From Brachionus rotundiformis (Eukaryota > Rotifera > Eurotatoria > Ploima > Brachionidae): a stretch of 64,000 nt of DNA. Of this stretch, positions 1 to 11,137 are shown piece after piece. Positions within the stretch are counted from its first letter, which is position 1. The number at the start of each line of letters is the position of its first letter. A model generated the notes under the pieces. That model saw only the letters and a list, made by a program, of their open reading frames with translations, searched no databases and was not told the origin of the DNA. Made by a program: the position numbers and the translations under genes. The stretch spans positions 644,890 through 708,889 of the forward strand of contig JAESIW010000199.1 of assembly GCA_016802295.1 (NCBI GenBank), written 5' to 3'.

Positions 1-8
1 AATTCTAT

Positions 9-60
9 TTTTCTCTTTCTCTCTCTCTCTCTCTGTTTCTCTCTCAATCTCATTCTCTCT
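9..60. repeat. CT-rich microsatellite
   Basis: Imperfect (CT)n / (TTCTCT)n tract lying about 130 bases upstream of the claudin-like start codon. It could be part of that gene's promoter or 5' UTR; nothing else recognisable is in the first 189 bases. Confidence 0.8.
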
Positions 61-189
61 TGAAACAATTACCTTTGTACAAGTCGCCAGAGTAACCTGC
101 TCATACAAATTGTTTAATAAAATAAATTTTACTAACAAAAAAAAAAAAATTTTTTTTTCATTTATTCATTTAATTCTAGAATTAAGACG

Positions 190-859
190 ATGAGTAAAGT
201 GTTTTTTGTGGGTTACTTTTTTTTTGTGGCAAGCACTGTGGCTTTTATAGTGGCCATTTTGACACCATTTTGGATAATAAAAGCAAATCCGGACTATCGG
301 GGAATATTCGAAGTGTGTCAAAAGTTCAACAGTAACCCAGAAATACGTCAATGCGGCTACATATTGACGTATTCGGACGAGCAGTTTATCAAAATGAACC
401 GGTTTGACTACGCGGTTGCGTGCGCTTCGTTGTCCATAGCAGCCTCGTCGCTCAGCATAATACTTCTCTTCATTGCCGGACTGCACATGTGTCTCAAGCA
501 CAAAGTGGACTCGAACAGATCGCTGCGACTCAGACTAGTCGAGATTTTGATAGCCGGAACCTTGCTCATTGGTAATTAGCTAACAAACATTTCATTAATT
601 TTAATAAGAAATAAATTTGCTTTAAATAGACTGCTTAACCATTGTTGTATGGGTGGTGATGTTGGCTAAAAACTTGGATCAAAACAATGTCATAACTACG
701 AACCAAATTGGATGGTCGTTGTGGCTGGCCGTATCCTCGACCGGAGGATTCTTGATCGCTTTGGTACTCTTTGCCATACACAGAATAGACTTGGGAGCTT
801 TCTTCGGCGGACGAAGGACCACTTACAACGAATCAAGAGAGTATTTGCAAAGATTTTAA
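190..859 (+). CDS. Claudin/PMP22-like four-transmembrane protein
   Basis: Two exons, 190-571 and 630-859, joined across a 58-base GT-AG intron (phase 1), give a 203-residue protein. Four hydrophobic segments are visible at about residues 5-28, 76-98, 117-137 and 155-178. The first extracellular loop carries GIFEVCQ followed by a second cysteine in RQCGY. This resembles the G-[LI]-W-x2-C-x(8-10)-C signature of the claudin/PMP22/EMP family, with F in place of the usual W. Family members form paracellular junctions or associate with other membrane proteins. The cytoplasmic tail is short and ends in YLQRF, which is not a classical PDZ ligand. Start chosen as the first ATG before the first helix. 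Family assignment rests on topology plus the loop motif, so the exact subfamily is unknown; an LHFPL- or voltage-gated calcium channel gamma-like protein is the main alternative. Confidence 0.75.
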
Positions 860-3397
860 ATTATATCTAATAAGTAAAACTCCTTTAACCGGAGACTTGT
901 TAATAACTTAATAGGCTTCGGAATGCGGCACAAAGCCTAAACTATTAAACTTAACCCAACTTTAAAAGCTTATTCTAACGTTTTACCGCTATTAAAATAA
1001 TAATAATATTAATAACATATTAATTTTTTTCTACTAAACTGTCTTCTTGTAAAAGTTTGTGAAACTTATCTTTTTTTTTATTTTTTTATCTTAATAAAAA
1101 AATTAATTTACTTAATTACACTTTTAATAAACTTACCTATTAATTATTAATTAATTAATTAATGCACACTATTACACTTGTGTTTAACGAGCTTAGAGAG
1201 AAGCCTAGAAAGTTAATCTAACCGTTTATGATCAAATGAAAGTTTATTTTATTTTTGTTTATAATATAGATAAAATGGTTTAGATTTGAAGCTCTGAAAT
1301 TTCATGGCAATTAACAAATTCCATCTATTGAATTTATTTATTTTTTATTTACTTTTTTTCAATAAAAAGTGCTTTGAGCCTTTATTTTTGTGTTAGTTTA
1401 ATTGCTCCATGAATAGTTATTTATTTTGGGAATTTTATTTTATATTTAAAATTTTAGAAATTTATTTTGTGTCAAGATTTTTATTTTACTTCTAAATATG
1501 AATATTTCGAAAGTTTGTTATTTTCAATATGATATTTATTTATAAAAAAATAATATAGAATTATTTTTGCATTTGTAAGTATTTCTCCACTTGATTTTGT
1601 TTTTTGTTTAGGTAGTTGAGTTATGATTCTGTCGAAGAATAATAAGACTAATTTGATATAAACGAAATGAGTTTTAAATTTATCTTCTAGGAGTTTTTTG
1701 CTTTCTATACAAAAAATTAAAATCTAATCAACAAAATCGTATGTATTTAATAGACATAAACTATTCAGCTTACTTATATCATCTTGTAGCAGTCACTAAC
1801 TAACTGATTCTGAAAATAATTTTATTTAAAATTTTTGTTCTTACAGTAAAAATTGTTTATAAATAAAAACATAATTTATTCGTGTGGTTAATTGTTGTGA
1901 TTTACATTGTCTATGATAGAAAATTTAATTTTTTAAATAAAACAGTTATAATAATTTATAAGAAAAAAAAAAGTTAAAACACCTTACTGTTAGTTTTTTT
2001 TTATATTAATTTTTTATTCATTTATAATTTTTGATATAAAATTTATTTTTATCAAATTTGTATCTTTTAGGATTAATTTAAAAAAAAATAATCAAATTTT
2101 TTTTTTACACTATTTTGATAATGTTTAGTATCTAATAAAAAAGTATACAAAGAAATGATATGTATTGAAAAAAATATTTCGCAAAAAATGAACCAAATTT
2201 CTAATAAAACTTTTTAAATATCGTTTCAAAAATCAAGATCTAATCAAGAGATCAATAAGTTAATTTTTTTATTAACAATATAACTTTATAATTTAAACAA
2301 CTTCAAATAAAATTAAAACCTTTGTCAAAAAAATTGAATTTTTTATTTGAAATCAATACATATTTATTAATATTTAAAAGATAATTGGTCAAAATATTTT
2401 TTAGCTTTGATATTTATTAGATTAACATTAATATTCAAGTCAGTAGACTCATCTTTTAATTAGAACACCGTCAAAAAGCAAAACTATTTCACAAGTCAAT
2501 TTTAAAAAAATTAATTAAATAAAACCTATCATGACCTTTTTTTGGTTGTGATTTGAAATATTTGTTTGAGTCTGGTAGCCATACCAGCCATAAAATTTTT
2601 AGTAAATCAAGAACAGATATGATAAATACCTTTTCCTTGATTTGTTATTTAATGAATATCTGTCCATATTTATAAAAAAAAATTATTCGCATTTAAATAC
2701 AACTGAATCAATTTGATTCTGAGTTTGTATTCTATAATTTTTGATGAACATATGACCAAAAGATTAATCTTTTTATAATAAAAAAATTAAAAATTCGAAT
2801 TTATTATTTTATTTGCCTAAATTATTTGCTGTATTAGTATGTTGGCATATTAGCAGCATATATTAAGTGCATAAAAAGTACTTTTAATTATTAATTTATA
2901 AAATAAAGAATAAATTTTTATTAAGAATAAAATTTATTGTTCAGTTTATTTATTGTCAATCTCTTAAATGTTTAATTAATTGGTTAACTTTAATAAAGAA
3001 CATAATGTTTAATTAGTTTTGGACAAATTTTAAATATTTTGCGCACGTTTCAACAACTTAAATTCTATTTTTATTCTCATTATTTACTTGATAAACCCAA
3101 CAAAAATAAAAATTAAAATTAAAAATTATCAATAATAGTTTTTCTTTTTTTTTAATTTATTCATTTAATTTATTAGGCTTGTTTAAAACATTTTTTATCA
3201 AAATCAAAAGAGTAATAAGTCTTGTTTAATCAATTTTTTTTATTAAAAAGTAAAATTTATTTATTTATTTTTTTTAAATAAAATAATGGTTCATAAGAAA
3301 ACAAAATATTCAATGCAATGCATTAATTAATTACTAAATAAAAATAATATATTTATAGTATATGCAACAAGATGCAGCAAGGTGGTCCAATGTTGGT
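860..3397. other. Intergenic AT-rich stretch
   Basis: About 2.5 kb of AT-rich sequence with poly(A)/poly(T) runs and no ORF of gene-like composition. AATAAA motifs downstream of 860 could serve the claudin-like gene. No transposon or RNA gene recognised. Confidence 0.6.
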
Positions 3398-5488
3398 TCA
3401 AACTTGGGTTTTTTTCTGCTTTTCTTGTTGCATTTCGATAAGTTTTTCTTTTTCCAGCAAGCTTAGCAATTTGCCAAGTTGGTTTTGGTTTACTTTGACA
3501 TTTTCTTCTTCGATTAGGTCAAACACCTAATAATCAAAAACAAAATCAATTAGCTCAAGTGAAAACAACAAAAAAATGGTTAGACCATTACCTTGAGAAC
3601 ATAGTTTAGGTCTTCCAGTTTGCCATCTTTGTCCCTATCAAGCGATTTGAGTATCTCGACAATTTTCTTCTCACTGCTAGGGCCTTTAATTCGCTTTATG
3701 GTCTCGACCAATTCATCTATGCTTACCATGCTCTGTTCTTGTCCATCCATTGAGTCGACTTTAATTGCTTGTGTATCTATTTTTTCCATAATGGCCTCCA
3801 AGTCCGTAATTAACTTCTTGATGCGTTTGTTCATTATTTTAGCCGATCTAGTCTGTGTTAGCTTTTTGTTTAGCTGTTCGACCTCTTTTACGTCTTGGTC
3901 ATATTCGTCAATGTCTTTTTTGAGCTCGTCCAATTCTCCTATAAACTGCTGTCGCTCGTTGCTGGGCATACTCTCCAAAATGTCATTTAGCTCGCGTATA
4001 TCGCCAGGACCAATCTCGCCATCCAGATAAATGCGTCTATCATGATGTGCATCGGCACTGTCCGGCTGGTCACGCTCTTTCCTAATTTCGTCTTGCTCTT
4101 GTCGAAGCAGTTCAAGGCGAAGCCGATTGTCGAGCTTGGCACCAGATGCCTCGGCTATTCGGGCCATGGTCGCCTCTTCGATGCTCTTTGGCAACGCGGA
4201 TATGGTTGTTTTGATGAGGTCCTCGGGTGGCAAATATTCTGGCAAGTAGAGAGCACGCGACAACATCAACAGCGACAATGGAATGCGCCGATTGAGGTGC
4301 AAGTCGAGCCATTGTTCGAGCTGATTGCGCAAACGTGTCTCGGACAAGCCGACCGCTCGCATGCCTCGCTCGCGACAACACTGCTGCAACTCGTCAATGG
4401 TCAAATTGTCCACGCCTTCGTTCAAAATCATTTTGTCATCCGCTTCCAAGTTTCTGATCTTTAGGCGCAATTGAAATCTAAGTATGTGATTTGGTGGTAT
4501 GTTTGCCAAAGTGCTCACGTCGAGTATTTGACACAAAGCTATCAATTGCTGACGGCTTAAATTTTCCAATGTCAACTCGTTTTCGAACAGCGACGAGTAG
4601 CGGAGTATTTCATCGCTGCTGGGCTGCTGGCCTTTGGAGCGAATTTTTTTCATAAACTCGGCAAATTCAACATTAAGCGTATTCTCGTTCGAGTCCGAGC
4701 GAAGCGCCGTCTCTTCGACAGTGTCTTGCAAAAACTTGGCCATTTCCAATTTTGCCTTGAGCCGTTTGCGAAACTTTTCCTGTTCGACACTCTTCTCCTT
4801 GAACGTGCTTGGCAACATGTTCGGAAACAATTTTATAAATATTGGCAAAGCCAATTCCATAAATGGTACAATTATGAATATTGAAAAGGGCACTAGGCGA
4901 AACAAATCGGCCGCTGTGCGCGTAAATTGACGTCTCTCGCGTCTTGTCAGACTCTCGCCATTCAGCACTTTTTTCATCAGTGACCAAGCTATTTTGGTCT
5001 CAAAATAGAGCAGCTTAAAACCATGGTAATAGTGTTGCATTTCTTTGACAATGCGTTGCCAAAGGCTAAGCCGCTTTTGCTCGACTTGCTGCTGCTCCTG
5101 TTCGTCCACTGGTACTGCTGCTTTTACATTTGGTGTTTGAACAGGTTGATCCAGGCGACCAGACTGTTCTTTGTCCTTGAGAATTTTCTCTTTGATCAAG
5201 TTGACTGTCTGCTCGGCTTTGGACTCGGGATCTTTGCGTCTGGATTGTGAGTGTGTGTGCAGTTGATGGCCTGGTATGAGCCTTGGCCATTTTAATTGAT
5301 CATTTTCAACTAGACGAAAATACTTCGATCTAATAGTTAAAAAAATTAATTTAATTTATTAATAAATAATAAATAATAATAAAATTAGCATTCTAAGCCC
5401 ATTACCTAAATGCATTCGGGTCAATTGGTCGAGTTTTCAGCAATATTCTGGTGCCATAGTTTCTAACTAATATTTGATTATAAAACAT
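3398..5488 (-). CDS. LETM1: LETM1 mitochondrial inner-membrane cation/proton exchange protein
   Basis: Three exons, 5488-5406, 5329-3592 and 3526-3398, give 649 residues (human LETM1 is about 739). LETM1 sits in the mitochondrial inner membrane and handles K+/H+ or Ca2+/H+ exchange and cristae and ribosome organisation. The N-terminus is basic and free of acidic residues for its first 20 positions, as expected of a mitochondrial presequence. A single transmembrane segment lies at about residues 170-195 (RLVPFSIFIIVPFMELALPI), preceded by the conserved LTRRERRQF stretch. The LETM1/ribosome-binding domain follows, including LTIDELQQCCRERGMRAVGL. One EF-hand loop (DRDKDGKLEDL) is near residues 590-601, then a C-terminal coiled coil spans the last exon. 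The first exon is needed for a real ATG: the large open frame alone has no ATG before the conserved region. All junctions keep frame. Confidence 0.95.
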
Positions 5489-7401
5489 TCTAAATAAGAC
5501 AAAATATTAGAAAAATAAACCAAATTAAATTATTTAAATTATTATATTTCAATTAAAAATAAAGTTTTTATTTGTTATTTTATTTTTTTTTTTTTAATTT
5601 TTGAATGAAAATTTTGAATTTTTTTTTGCAAAATTGCATCACTTATCAATTATTATATATAAAAAAATTATTATTTTTTTTTAATTTTAGCTTTCAGGTA
5701 AAACTGGTCCTATTTGAGCAAAGATAGACCAAAACCACTAAACGCTTTGGCTCTGGTGCATAGTCAGCTTTTTTTTAATTTCAAAAAATTAAAAGCGGTG
5801 AATTGCTAATTCATTTTCATAAAAAATTTTTAAAATCATTCGATTTTGTAAAGTTTAGCGCCACTCAGTGGCATAATTAAGTTGTCTTTGCAATTTGTTC
5901 AAGTACATCTACCAACAAGTCGTCTAATTGTGTGTGGTTAAGCAATTTCTATTTACTTAAATAAATACTTAAGCATTACAATAAATTTATTAAAGGAAAT
6001 ATAATTTAAAAAAATCAATTATTAAATTTTGTATAAATTTTGATAAAGTTTTGATAAGAAAACTAAATAGAGTATAATTAAAAATTTTTCAAATTTTTTT
6101 AAATATATTTTGTCTTGGTTAAAAGTAAATTTTTAAAATAAAAATTAAAAAAAAAAACACAATAGATTTTTGATGAGTTTTTATTATTGTCTTGTGAATT
6201 CTATATAAACTTTATGTCTAAAAATAATCTTGAAATATTTTTTATCGCTATATTTTTAAAAACAATTCGAACATTATTTTGAAATTTTTATTTATTTAGA
6301 AACAATTTTAAAAGCTATTGTGAATCTCAAAAACTAACAGAACAAAAATTCTTCCTATTTTAATAAATTAAATAAAATTCATCTAAAAAAAAACTCCAAC
6401 ATAGTACAATATAGTTTGTTGCATCTTTTTTACCAAAAATAATTTTTCTGTTGTAAATAATTGACATAAAGTAAATCATCAATAAGATTTAAATTGATCA
6501 TTGATTTTATTTACCTAAAAAAAGAAAATAAATATTTTATTTTTGCCAAGATCAGATCTCAACCCAATCGAGAACTTATGGTCATACATAAATATCAAAA
6601 TGGTAAACACTAAAGTAACGTCAATTGAGCATTTAAAAGAGGTTTTACGCAGAGAGTGGTTATAGATTCCGACTGAGTACGTACAAAAATTGATTGAATC
6701 AATGTCAAAAAAAAGTTTTGGCTTTCATTTCAAATATCAAATTCTAAAATTTTTAATCTTATGAACCAATTTTTTTTAACTGATTGTATATCTTTTTCTT
6801 TTTTTGTATTTTTTCTGTGATCTTTTTTACTTAGAAATAAAAATCTTCTTTTTTCTAATTTTCCCGTCTTTGATATTCACATATTCATAGAAACAGTCTT
6901 TAACAAATAAAAAATTTCTCAACTTTTTTAACATACTGTATATTGTAAAAAAAATCTGACCTTTTAGATTCCCTGATTTAAAATTCGGTACATTTTTTAC
7001 ACTTTATTATTTTAAACTTTCCCAGTAGCATCACTGAAAATTATGATAATTTTTATATTTTACACAAAAACTTCTTACAATAAAATGACATTACATTCTT
7101 GTTTTTCAAAATTAATAAATTTTCTTAAAATTATAATTTTAAACATCATTTCTAATCTAGTAAAAATTCTTCTTTATTTTTTATGCCCATTACTTCATAA
7201 AAATTATATCCTGATTTCGCCAGTAAGAGTATCAAATTCCTAGTAAAAGCAAGATAATCTGAATATTAATAGATGAATCATTTGATTACTTTTCAAAATA
7301 TTTTTTTCTATAATGGAAATTTTTCATATAAAGCCTCCCATTTACAGACCCAAGTCCTAGTAAATTAAAACTAAGCCTCACCAAGAATTTTTTAAAAAAA
7401 T
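5489..7401. other. Intergenic AT-rich stretch
   Basis: No gene-like ORF. A 13-base perfect palindrome (GCCACTCAGTGGC) near 5859-5872 is the only structured site seen. The putative LETM1 promoter lies just above 5488 but no clear core motif is visible. Confidence 0.55.
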
Positions 7402-7472
7402 TCACCTAACTTATTGATTGTAAGTTAAACTACCTAAATTAGCTAAATTGGTTAAATTAGTTAAATTAATCG

Positions 7473-7483
7473 GGTATAAATAC
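7473..7483 (+). promoter_or_regulatory. TATA box of the twister element
   Basis: GGTATAAATA lies 80 bases before the predicted cleavage site of the first twister. The same motif stands 81 bases before the site in the other copy, although the sequence in between has diverged. This suggests a retained RNA polymerase II start about 50 bases ahead of the ribozyme. Confidence 0.5.
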
Positions 7484-7555
7484 CAGTTGATTTTCGTTCA
7501 TTTTAAATTTATTTTAAAAACGAAAAATTTATTTTAAAAAATTTTCAATAAGCAG

Positions 7556-7616
7556 TCACCATAACTCTGCCGATCCGCAGGTCCCAAGCCCTGATGAAAA
7601 AAGAGGAGGGTGGTGG
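7556..7616 (+). ncRNA. Twister self-cleaving ribozyme (5' copy of element 1)
   Basis: Matches the twister consensus: P1 (TCACCA with TGGTGG), then T|AACTCTGCC with cleavage expected between T7562 and A7563. P2 pairs CTCT with AGAG, and P4 pairs CAGG with CCTG around the invariant TCCCAAG loop. The GAGGAGGG strand follows, which supplies the pseudoknot partners. The core is the same as in the 3' copy while P1 and P4 differ compensatorily, supporting a selected RNA fold. The ribozyme family is established; activity here is inferred. Confidence 0.9.
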
Positions 7617-7979
7617 CAGCCACATGCATCGTATGTGCATGTGGTCTTTCACGTAGTCTGCAGAAGAGCTGTATGGCGGGTACATAGGCCTACGGGTCTT
7701 TGTCCAAGTCTTGTCGTATGAGGGCGCCGCTGGCTTCGACCATCTCCCAGTATAGAATCCGAAAGGAGCGAGAATCTACTGTACAGCTGACCCTCTGCAG
7801 ATAGTACGTAACTTTGGAAGCCTTAAGTTAAGACTTTATCTCAATCGAAAGAGAGAGAGAAGTCGCTTGGTTTGTGGTTCCAAGCTAGTCTAAACAGTTG
7901 TCGAGTTCGCAGCCATTGAGTGCTCGGATGAGTGGCGCTGTTTATGATGAACGTCCCACTGGCTTCTTAGGGAAAGACG

Positions 7980-8038
7980 TCATCATAACTCTGCCATAGC
8001 CGGTCCCAAGCCCGGTTGCGAAAAGAGGAGGGTGATGA
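7980..8038 (+). ncRNA. Twister self-cleaving ribozyme (3' copy of element 1)
   Basis: P1 is TCATCA with TGATGA; cleavage is expected between T7986 and A7987 in CAT|AACTCTGCC. P2 is CTCT with AGAG. P4 is CCGG with CCGG around GGTCCCAAGCCC, the most characteristic twister string, followed by GAAAAGAGGAGGG. All conserved positions I can recall of the family are present. Confidence 0.92.
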
Positions 8039-8075
8039 AAATACACCAAATATTTTAAATTATCAATTTCAATTT

Positions 8076-9203
8076 CATTATCTAATAACATTTATTGTGA
8101 TCAATCTATCATTTCAATTAATTTATTTATTTTTCGATTAAGATACAAAAAACTTTTTTTTTAATGTAACTTTTAACGATTAAAATTTAAAGTCAGTGTT
8201 TAAGCGACTATTTTTTTATAATTTAATTAAAAAATGCATTACATCATAAAAAATTCAAATTTTAAGAAACAATAAAATGTTTTAAAAGATACCATAAATA
8301 AAAAAGTAGCTTTAGATAATTTAGTTTTTTTTTTATATTTTCAGATAAAAAAAAATGTTTTTTTCATTTGAATTCATTTTCGCTGTAACTAATTTGTCTA
8401 CTTTTACAAATTAATCTAAAAAACAAATTGTGAATACCTGCTTGTTCATAAATTACGTAATTTAAATTTTATTTATATATGCAAATAGCTTGTTTTTGGT
8501 TTTATTTGATATAATAATTCTAGCGCTTTTAAGAGATTCTTTGAAATCGAATTATTTATTTGAGTAAAATATGACTGTAAATTGTTTGCCAAAGATCAAA
8601 TCTTACCCATTTGGCAGCAAGAAACACAATTAATTTTCATATTAACTTATCAAAATAAAAGAAAATAATTAAAATTTATGATGATATAAAAAAATAAAAT
8701 TATATTACTTTTGCTTGTTAAATAAACTAAATGATCTTAACTGAGCAATTATAATTGGTAAACTTCGAATTTTTAAAACTGATGATAAAAAATAAAATTT
8801 AGATTGACTGTTTTCTATTAATTTATAATTTGAAAAAAAAAAACAATAGAATATTTGATACATTGTCAATAGATTCATATAAATTTAAACCAAAAATCAT
8901 TCTAACTAAAATATTTTATTAAAAAAATAATCTAAAATTTCGGCATTCAAGCATTTATAATTCTAATTTAATAAAATGAGAAAAAAATAATCAAATCTAA
9001 TTTAAATTGATATTGAATTCGCATACCTCACATATCATTTAATATCTAATAGAGTGTACAGAAGAAAAGGAGGATGCGATCAAACTTTAGAAATGAAATT
9101 GAAAAAAAAAACAAAAAATTATAAAAAAAAATAATAAAATAAACTAATCTTCTTTTTTTATTCTTATTCTTATTTATATTCACAATTGTATTTGATCTAA
9201 TTC
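8076..9203. other. Intergenic AT-rich stretch
   Basis: No gene-like ORF or repeat recognised. The 3' flank of the heat-shock gene, with AATAAA-like sites just below 9204, lies here. Confidence 0.55.
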
Positions 9204-10837
9204 TTATTTCTTTCCCAAAAAATCAATGGTCAAAAGTCCGTCACGAGACATGGTCGCCTTCATGTTCTCCGGTTGGACCCAATTCGGCAAAGTGTACTGT
9301 CTGGTACATTCTTTTTGAACAGTGCCATTGTTGACACCAACTTCCTGTTGATTGGCGCTCACTTTGAGTACATTGTTAGCTGACAAAACTATTTTCACAT
9401 TTTCGGGACTGTAGCCTTTTGATTTTAAAAATACATTAATAATTAATAGACAATAAAAATTAATTAATTAATAAATTAATAAAAGCAAACAAAAAAAATA
9501 AATTTTTATTATTGATAAATTGTGGAACCTTTAAAGTCAGCATTTAGCTTGGTCAATACACCGTCGTCGGTGTATAGCTCTTTGAAGCCATTTGGAGCTT
9601 GAATATTGTGGTTATTGCTTACCGAGCCGCGACCGTCTGAATTGGTCGCCTTGGGTATTTTGATGGTTAGAATTCCTTCGTGTAGAACATTCTTGATCAA
9701 ATTGGGATCCACTTCGGGCTCGAGAACTATTTCACGCTTGAACTCGTGGTACACTTTGCCATAGTTGTCCACTTGTTGTTTGGACGCCTTTATTTCGAGT
9801 GTTCTGTCCACAGTTATGGTCAATTGAATGTCCGATTGATCAAAATCGCTCAAGTCAAATTTGTACACGACACATGCTTCGGCACTGTCGTACACCGGGT
9901 ATCCAGGCATTAGCTCCGGATTGGATTTTAAATTTGGCTTGGATGGCGAACGAGTTATATTCTTGTCTATGTTCATGTTCAGATCGTACAATGAATCTTT
10001 TCTGGTGTCATTGGGTTTTTTTGGCAAAGTTTGGTCGCCTTTGGTTGTGGTTGTGGTGGTTGTGGTGCTGGATGTTGTCGACTTGGAGCTGTGCGATTCG
10101 TGCTTGGTTTCAACTCGACTATCAGACGGACTATTGGCAAATGGGCTCCTTTGATGCGACAAATGAATTGGCGATTGAGATTTATCGAATGCAGATCTTC
10201 TGAACGAATACTTTTCCATGACGATTGGCGCCTCTACTTCGAGCAAATTGTCGTATCCGGCTGAATCGCTGCTTTTGCTTCTCTCGACCAAGTTGGCACT
10301 CAACTTGCTCATGTCCACATAATCTGGCAGAGTTATTTCTCTATTGAACGACTTCTTCTCTGTGGTAGTTCCATTGACGACCTCACGGTCGCCTTTTATC
10401 ACCAGTATGTTGCCATTGGAGCTAAGCATTAGTTCGTTTTGTTTGTAGTCACCGATTTCAAAGTCAATGCGGTACTTTTTGGCACCGTTGGCACCGTCTT
10501 GAATGAAGCTTTTGTGCGTGCCAAAATTGGTAGTCTTTGGCTCGGTGCTAAATGGCACTCGTCGATCGTTCAGAAAGCTTTCTCGCTTAATCTCATCGTT
10601 GTTGATCAAATGCGGTTTGGCAAACATTTCCTCGCGCCATTTTCGGCACCGTTCCTCGAACTCTTTCATTCTAGTCTTGATTCGTTCTGTCTCGTCCATC
10701 ATATTGTCCATGGCAAATGGCTCCGGTCTCGGGAACCTGCCCGTGGACGACGAGCGAAACTCTCTGCTAAAGCCATTGTTCAGCTTGCTCGTCTCATAGT
10801 GGTCCACATTAAGTGGTATACGACTTGTCGTAGACAT
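9204..10837 (-). CDS. Small heat-shock protein with three alpha-crystallin domains
   Basis: Two exons, 10837-9529 and 9415-9204, with a 113-base phase-1 intron, encode 506 residues. Small heat-shock proteins are ATP-independent holdase chaperones, usually with one alpha-crystallin domain in about 150-200 residues. Three domains can be read here. The first is at about residues 118-205 (KYRIDFEIGDY to LLEVEAP). The second is at 318-396 and ends with the family signature EGILTIKIP. The third is at about 416-506, is split by the intron, and ends with RDGLLTIDFLGKK. The linker between domains one and two is Ser/Thr-rich with a poly-Thr run at about residues 258-264. A charged helical N-terminal region (residues 46-72) contains RCRKWREEMF. 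The splice is well supported because it restores DFKGYSPENVKI, a typical domain start. Two-domain forms are known in flatworms; three is unusual. Confidence 0.92.
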
Positions 10838-10930
10838 ATTCTATTCAAATCAAATCTAAATCTCTAACATAAAAAAAAGTACATAATAAAAAGTTTAAAA
10901 AAATTAATTTAAATTTATTTAATGTAATAA

Positions 10931-11001
10931 ACATCATCATCATCTACAACAACAATAACAGCAACAGCAATAACACCACCATCACGACTACCAGCACCAC
11001 C
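10931..11001. repeat. Imperfect CAT/CAA/CAC trinucleotide tract
   Basis: Short-period A/C-rich triplets (CATCAT, CAACAA, CAGCAA, CACCAC) about 100 bases upstream of the heat-shock start. Probably 5' UTR or proximal promoter; no coding role seen. Confidence 0.7.
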
Positions 11002-11107
11002 AAATTGTGTAACATTTGTTACTTTTTCATAAGAGCTTTTTAGATTTATTTTTTATTGACATCAAGTTTTCTCCAAATTTCCAACAAAATGCTCCACACT
11101 TAGCATA

Positions 11108-11137
11108 AATTATACATTGGGTTACACATTTCTAGAA
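11108..11137 (-). promoter_or_regulatory. Candidate heat-shock promoter (HSE, CCAAT, TATA)
   Basis: Read on the minus strand, TTCTAGAA (11137-11130, a two-unit heat-shock element) is followed by CCAAT (11120-11116) and TATAATT (11114-11108). This is an ordered promoter about 270-300 bases before the small heat-shock ATG. Only two HSE half-sites are clear, so heat induction is inferred, not shown. Confidence 0.45.

Larger units (their letters stand above)
7402..8075 (+). mobile_element. Twister-ribozyme-bounded retrozyme-like element, copy 1
   Basis: This 674-bp segment has a homologue in opposite orientation at 38935-39597. Their shared sequence starts at TCACCT and stops after AATTTCAATTT. 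The order is an AT-rich leader with a TATA box, a twister ribozyme (7556-7616), a GC-richer body of about 360 bp, a second twister in the same orientation (7980-8038), then about 40 bp of shared tail. The body begins with a 9-bp perfect hairpin (CCACATGCA / TGCATGTGG at about 7617-7642). No ORF of useful length is present, so the element is non-autonomous. Cleavage at both ribozymes would free 7563-7986, 424 nt. This resembles hammerhead retrozymes in layout, but here only the ribozymes are repeated, not a whole LTR. Mobility is inferred from the copies; no clear target-site duplication was seen. Confidence 0.8.

Noticed and set aside
3620..5290. Several plus-strand and alternate-frame ORFs over LETM1
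   Set aside because: Shadows of the LETM1 coding exon.
7043..7243. 66-codon ORF
   Set aside because: AT-rich, Ile/Leu/Asn-biased sequence with no domain; chance ORF.
7585..7616. CTGATGA followed by A-rich sequence as a hammerhead ribozyme
   Set aside because: The string matches the hammerhead core by chance, but no stem II/GAAA/stem III arrangement follows, whereas every twister element is present.
9799..10867. Plus-strand ORFs over the heat-shock gene
   Set aside because: Antisense shadows of the three-domain protein.
10931..11001. Triplet tract as coding or CRISPR-like array
   Set aside because: Period-three microsatellite without spacers or reading-frame support.
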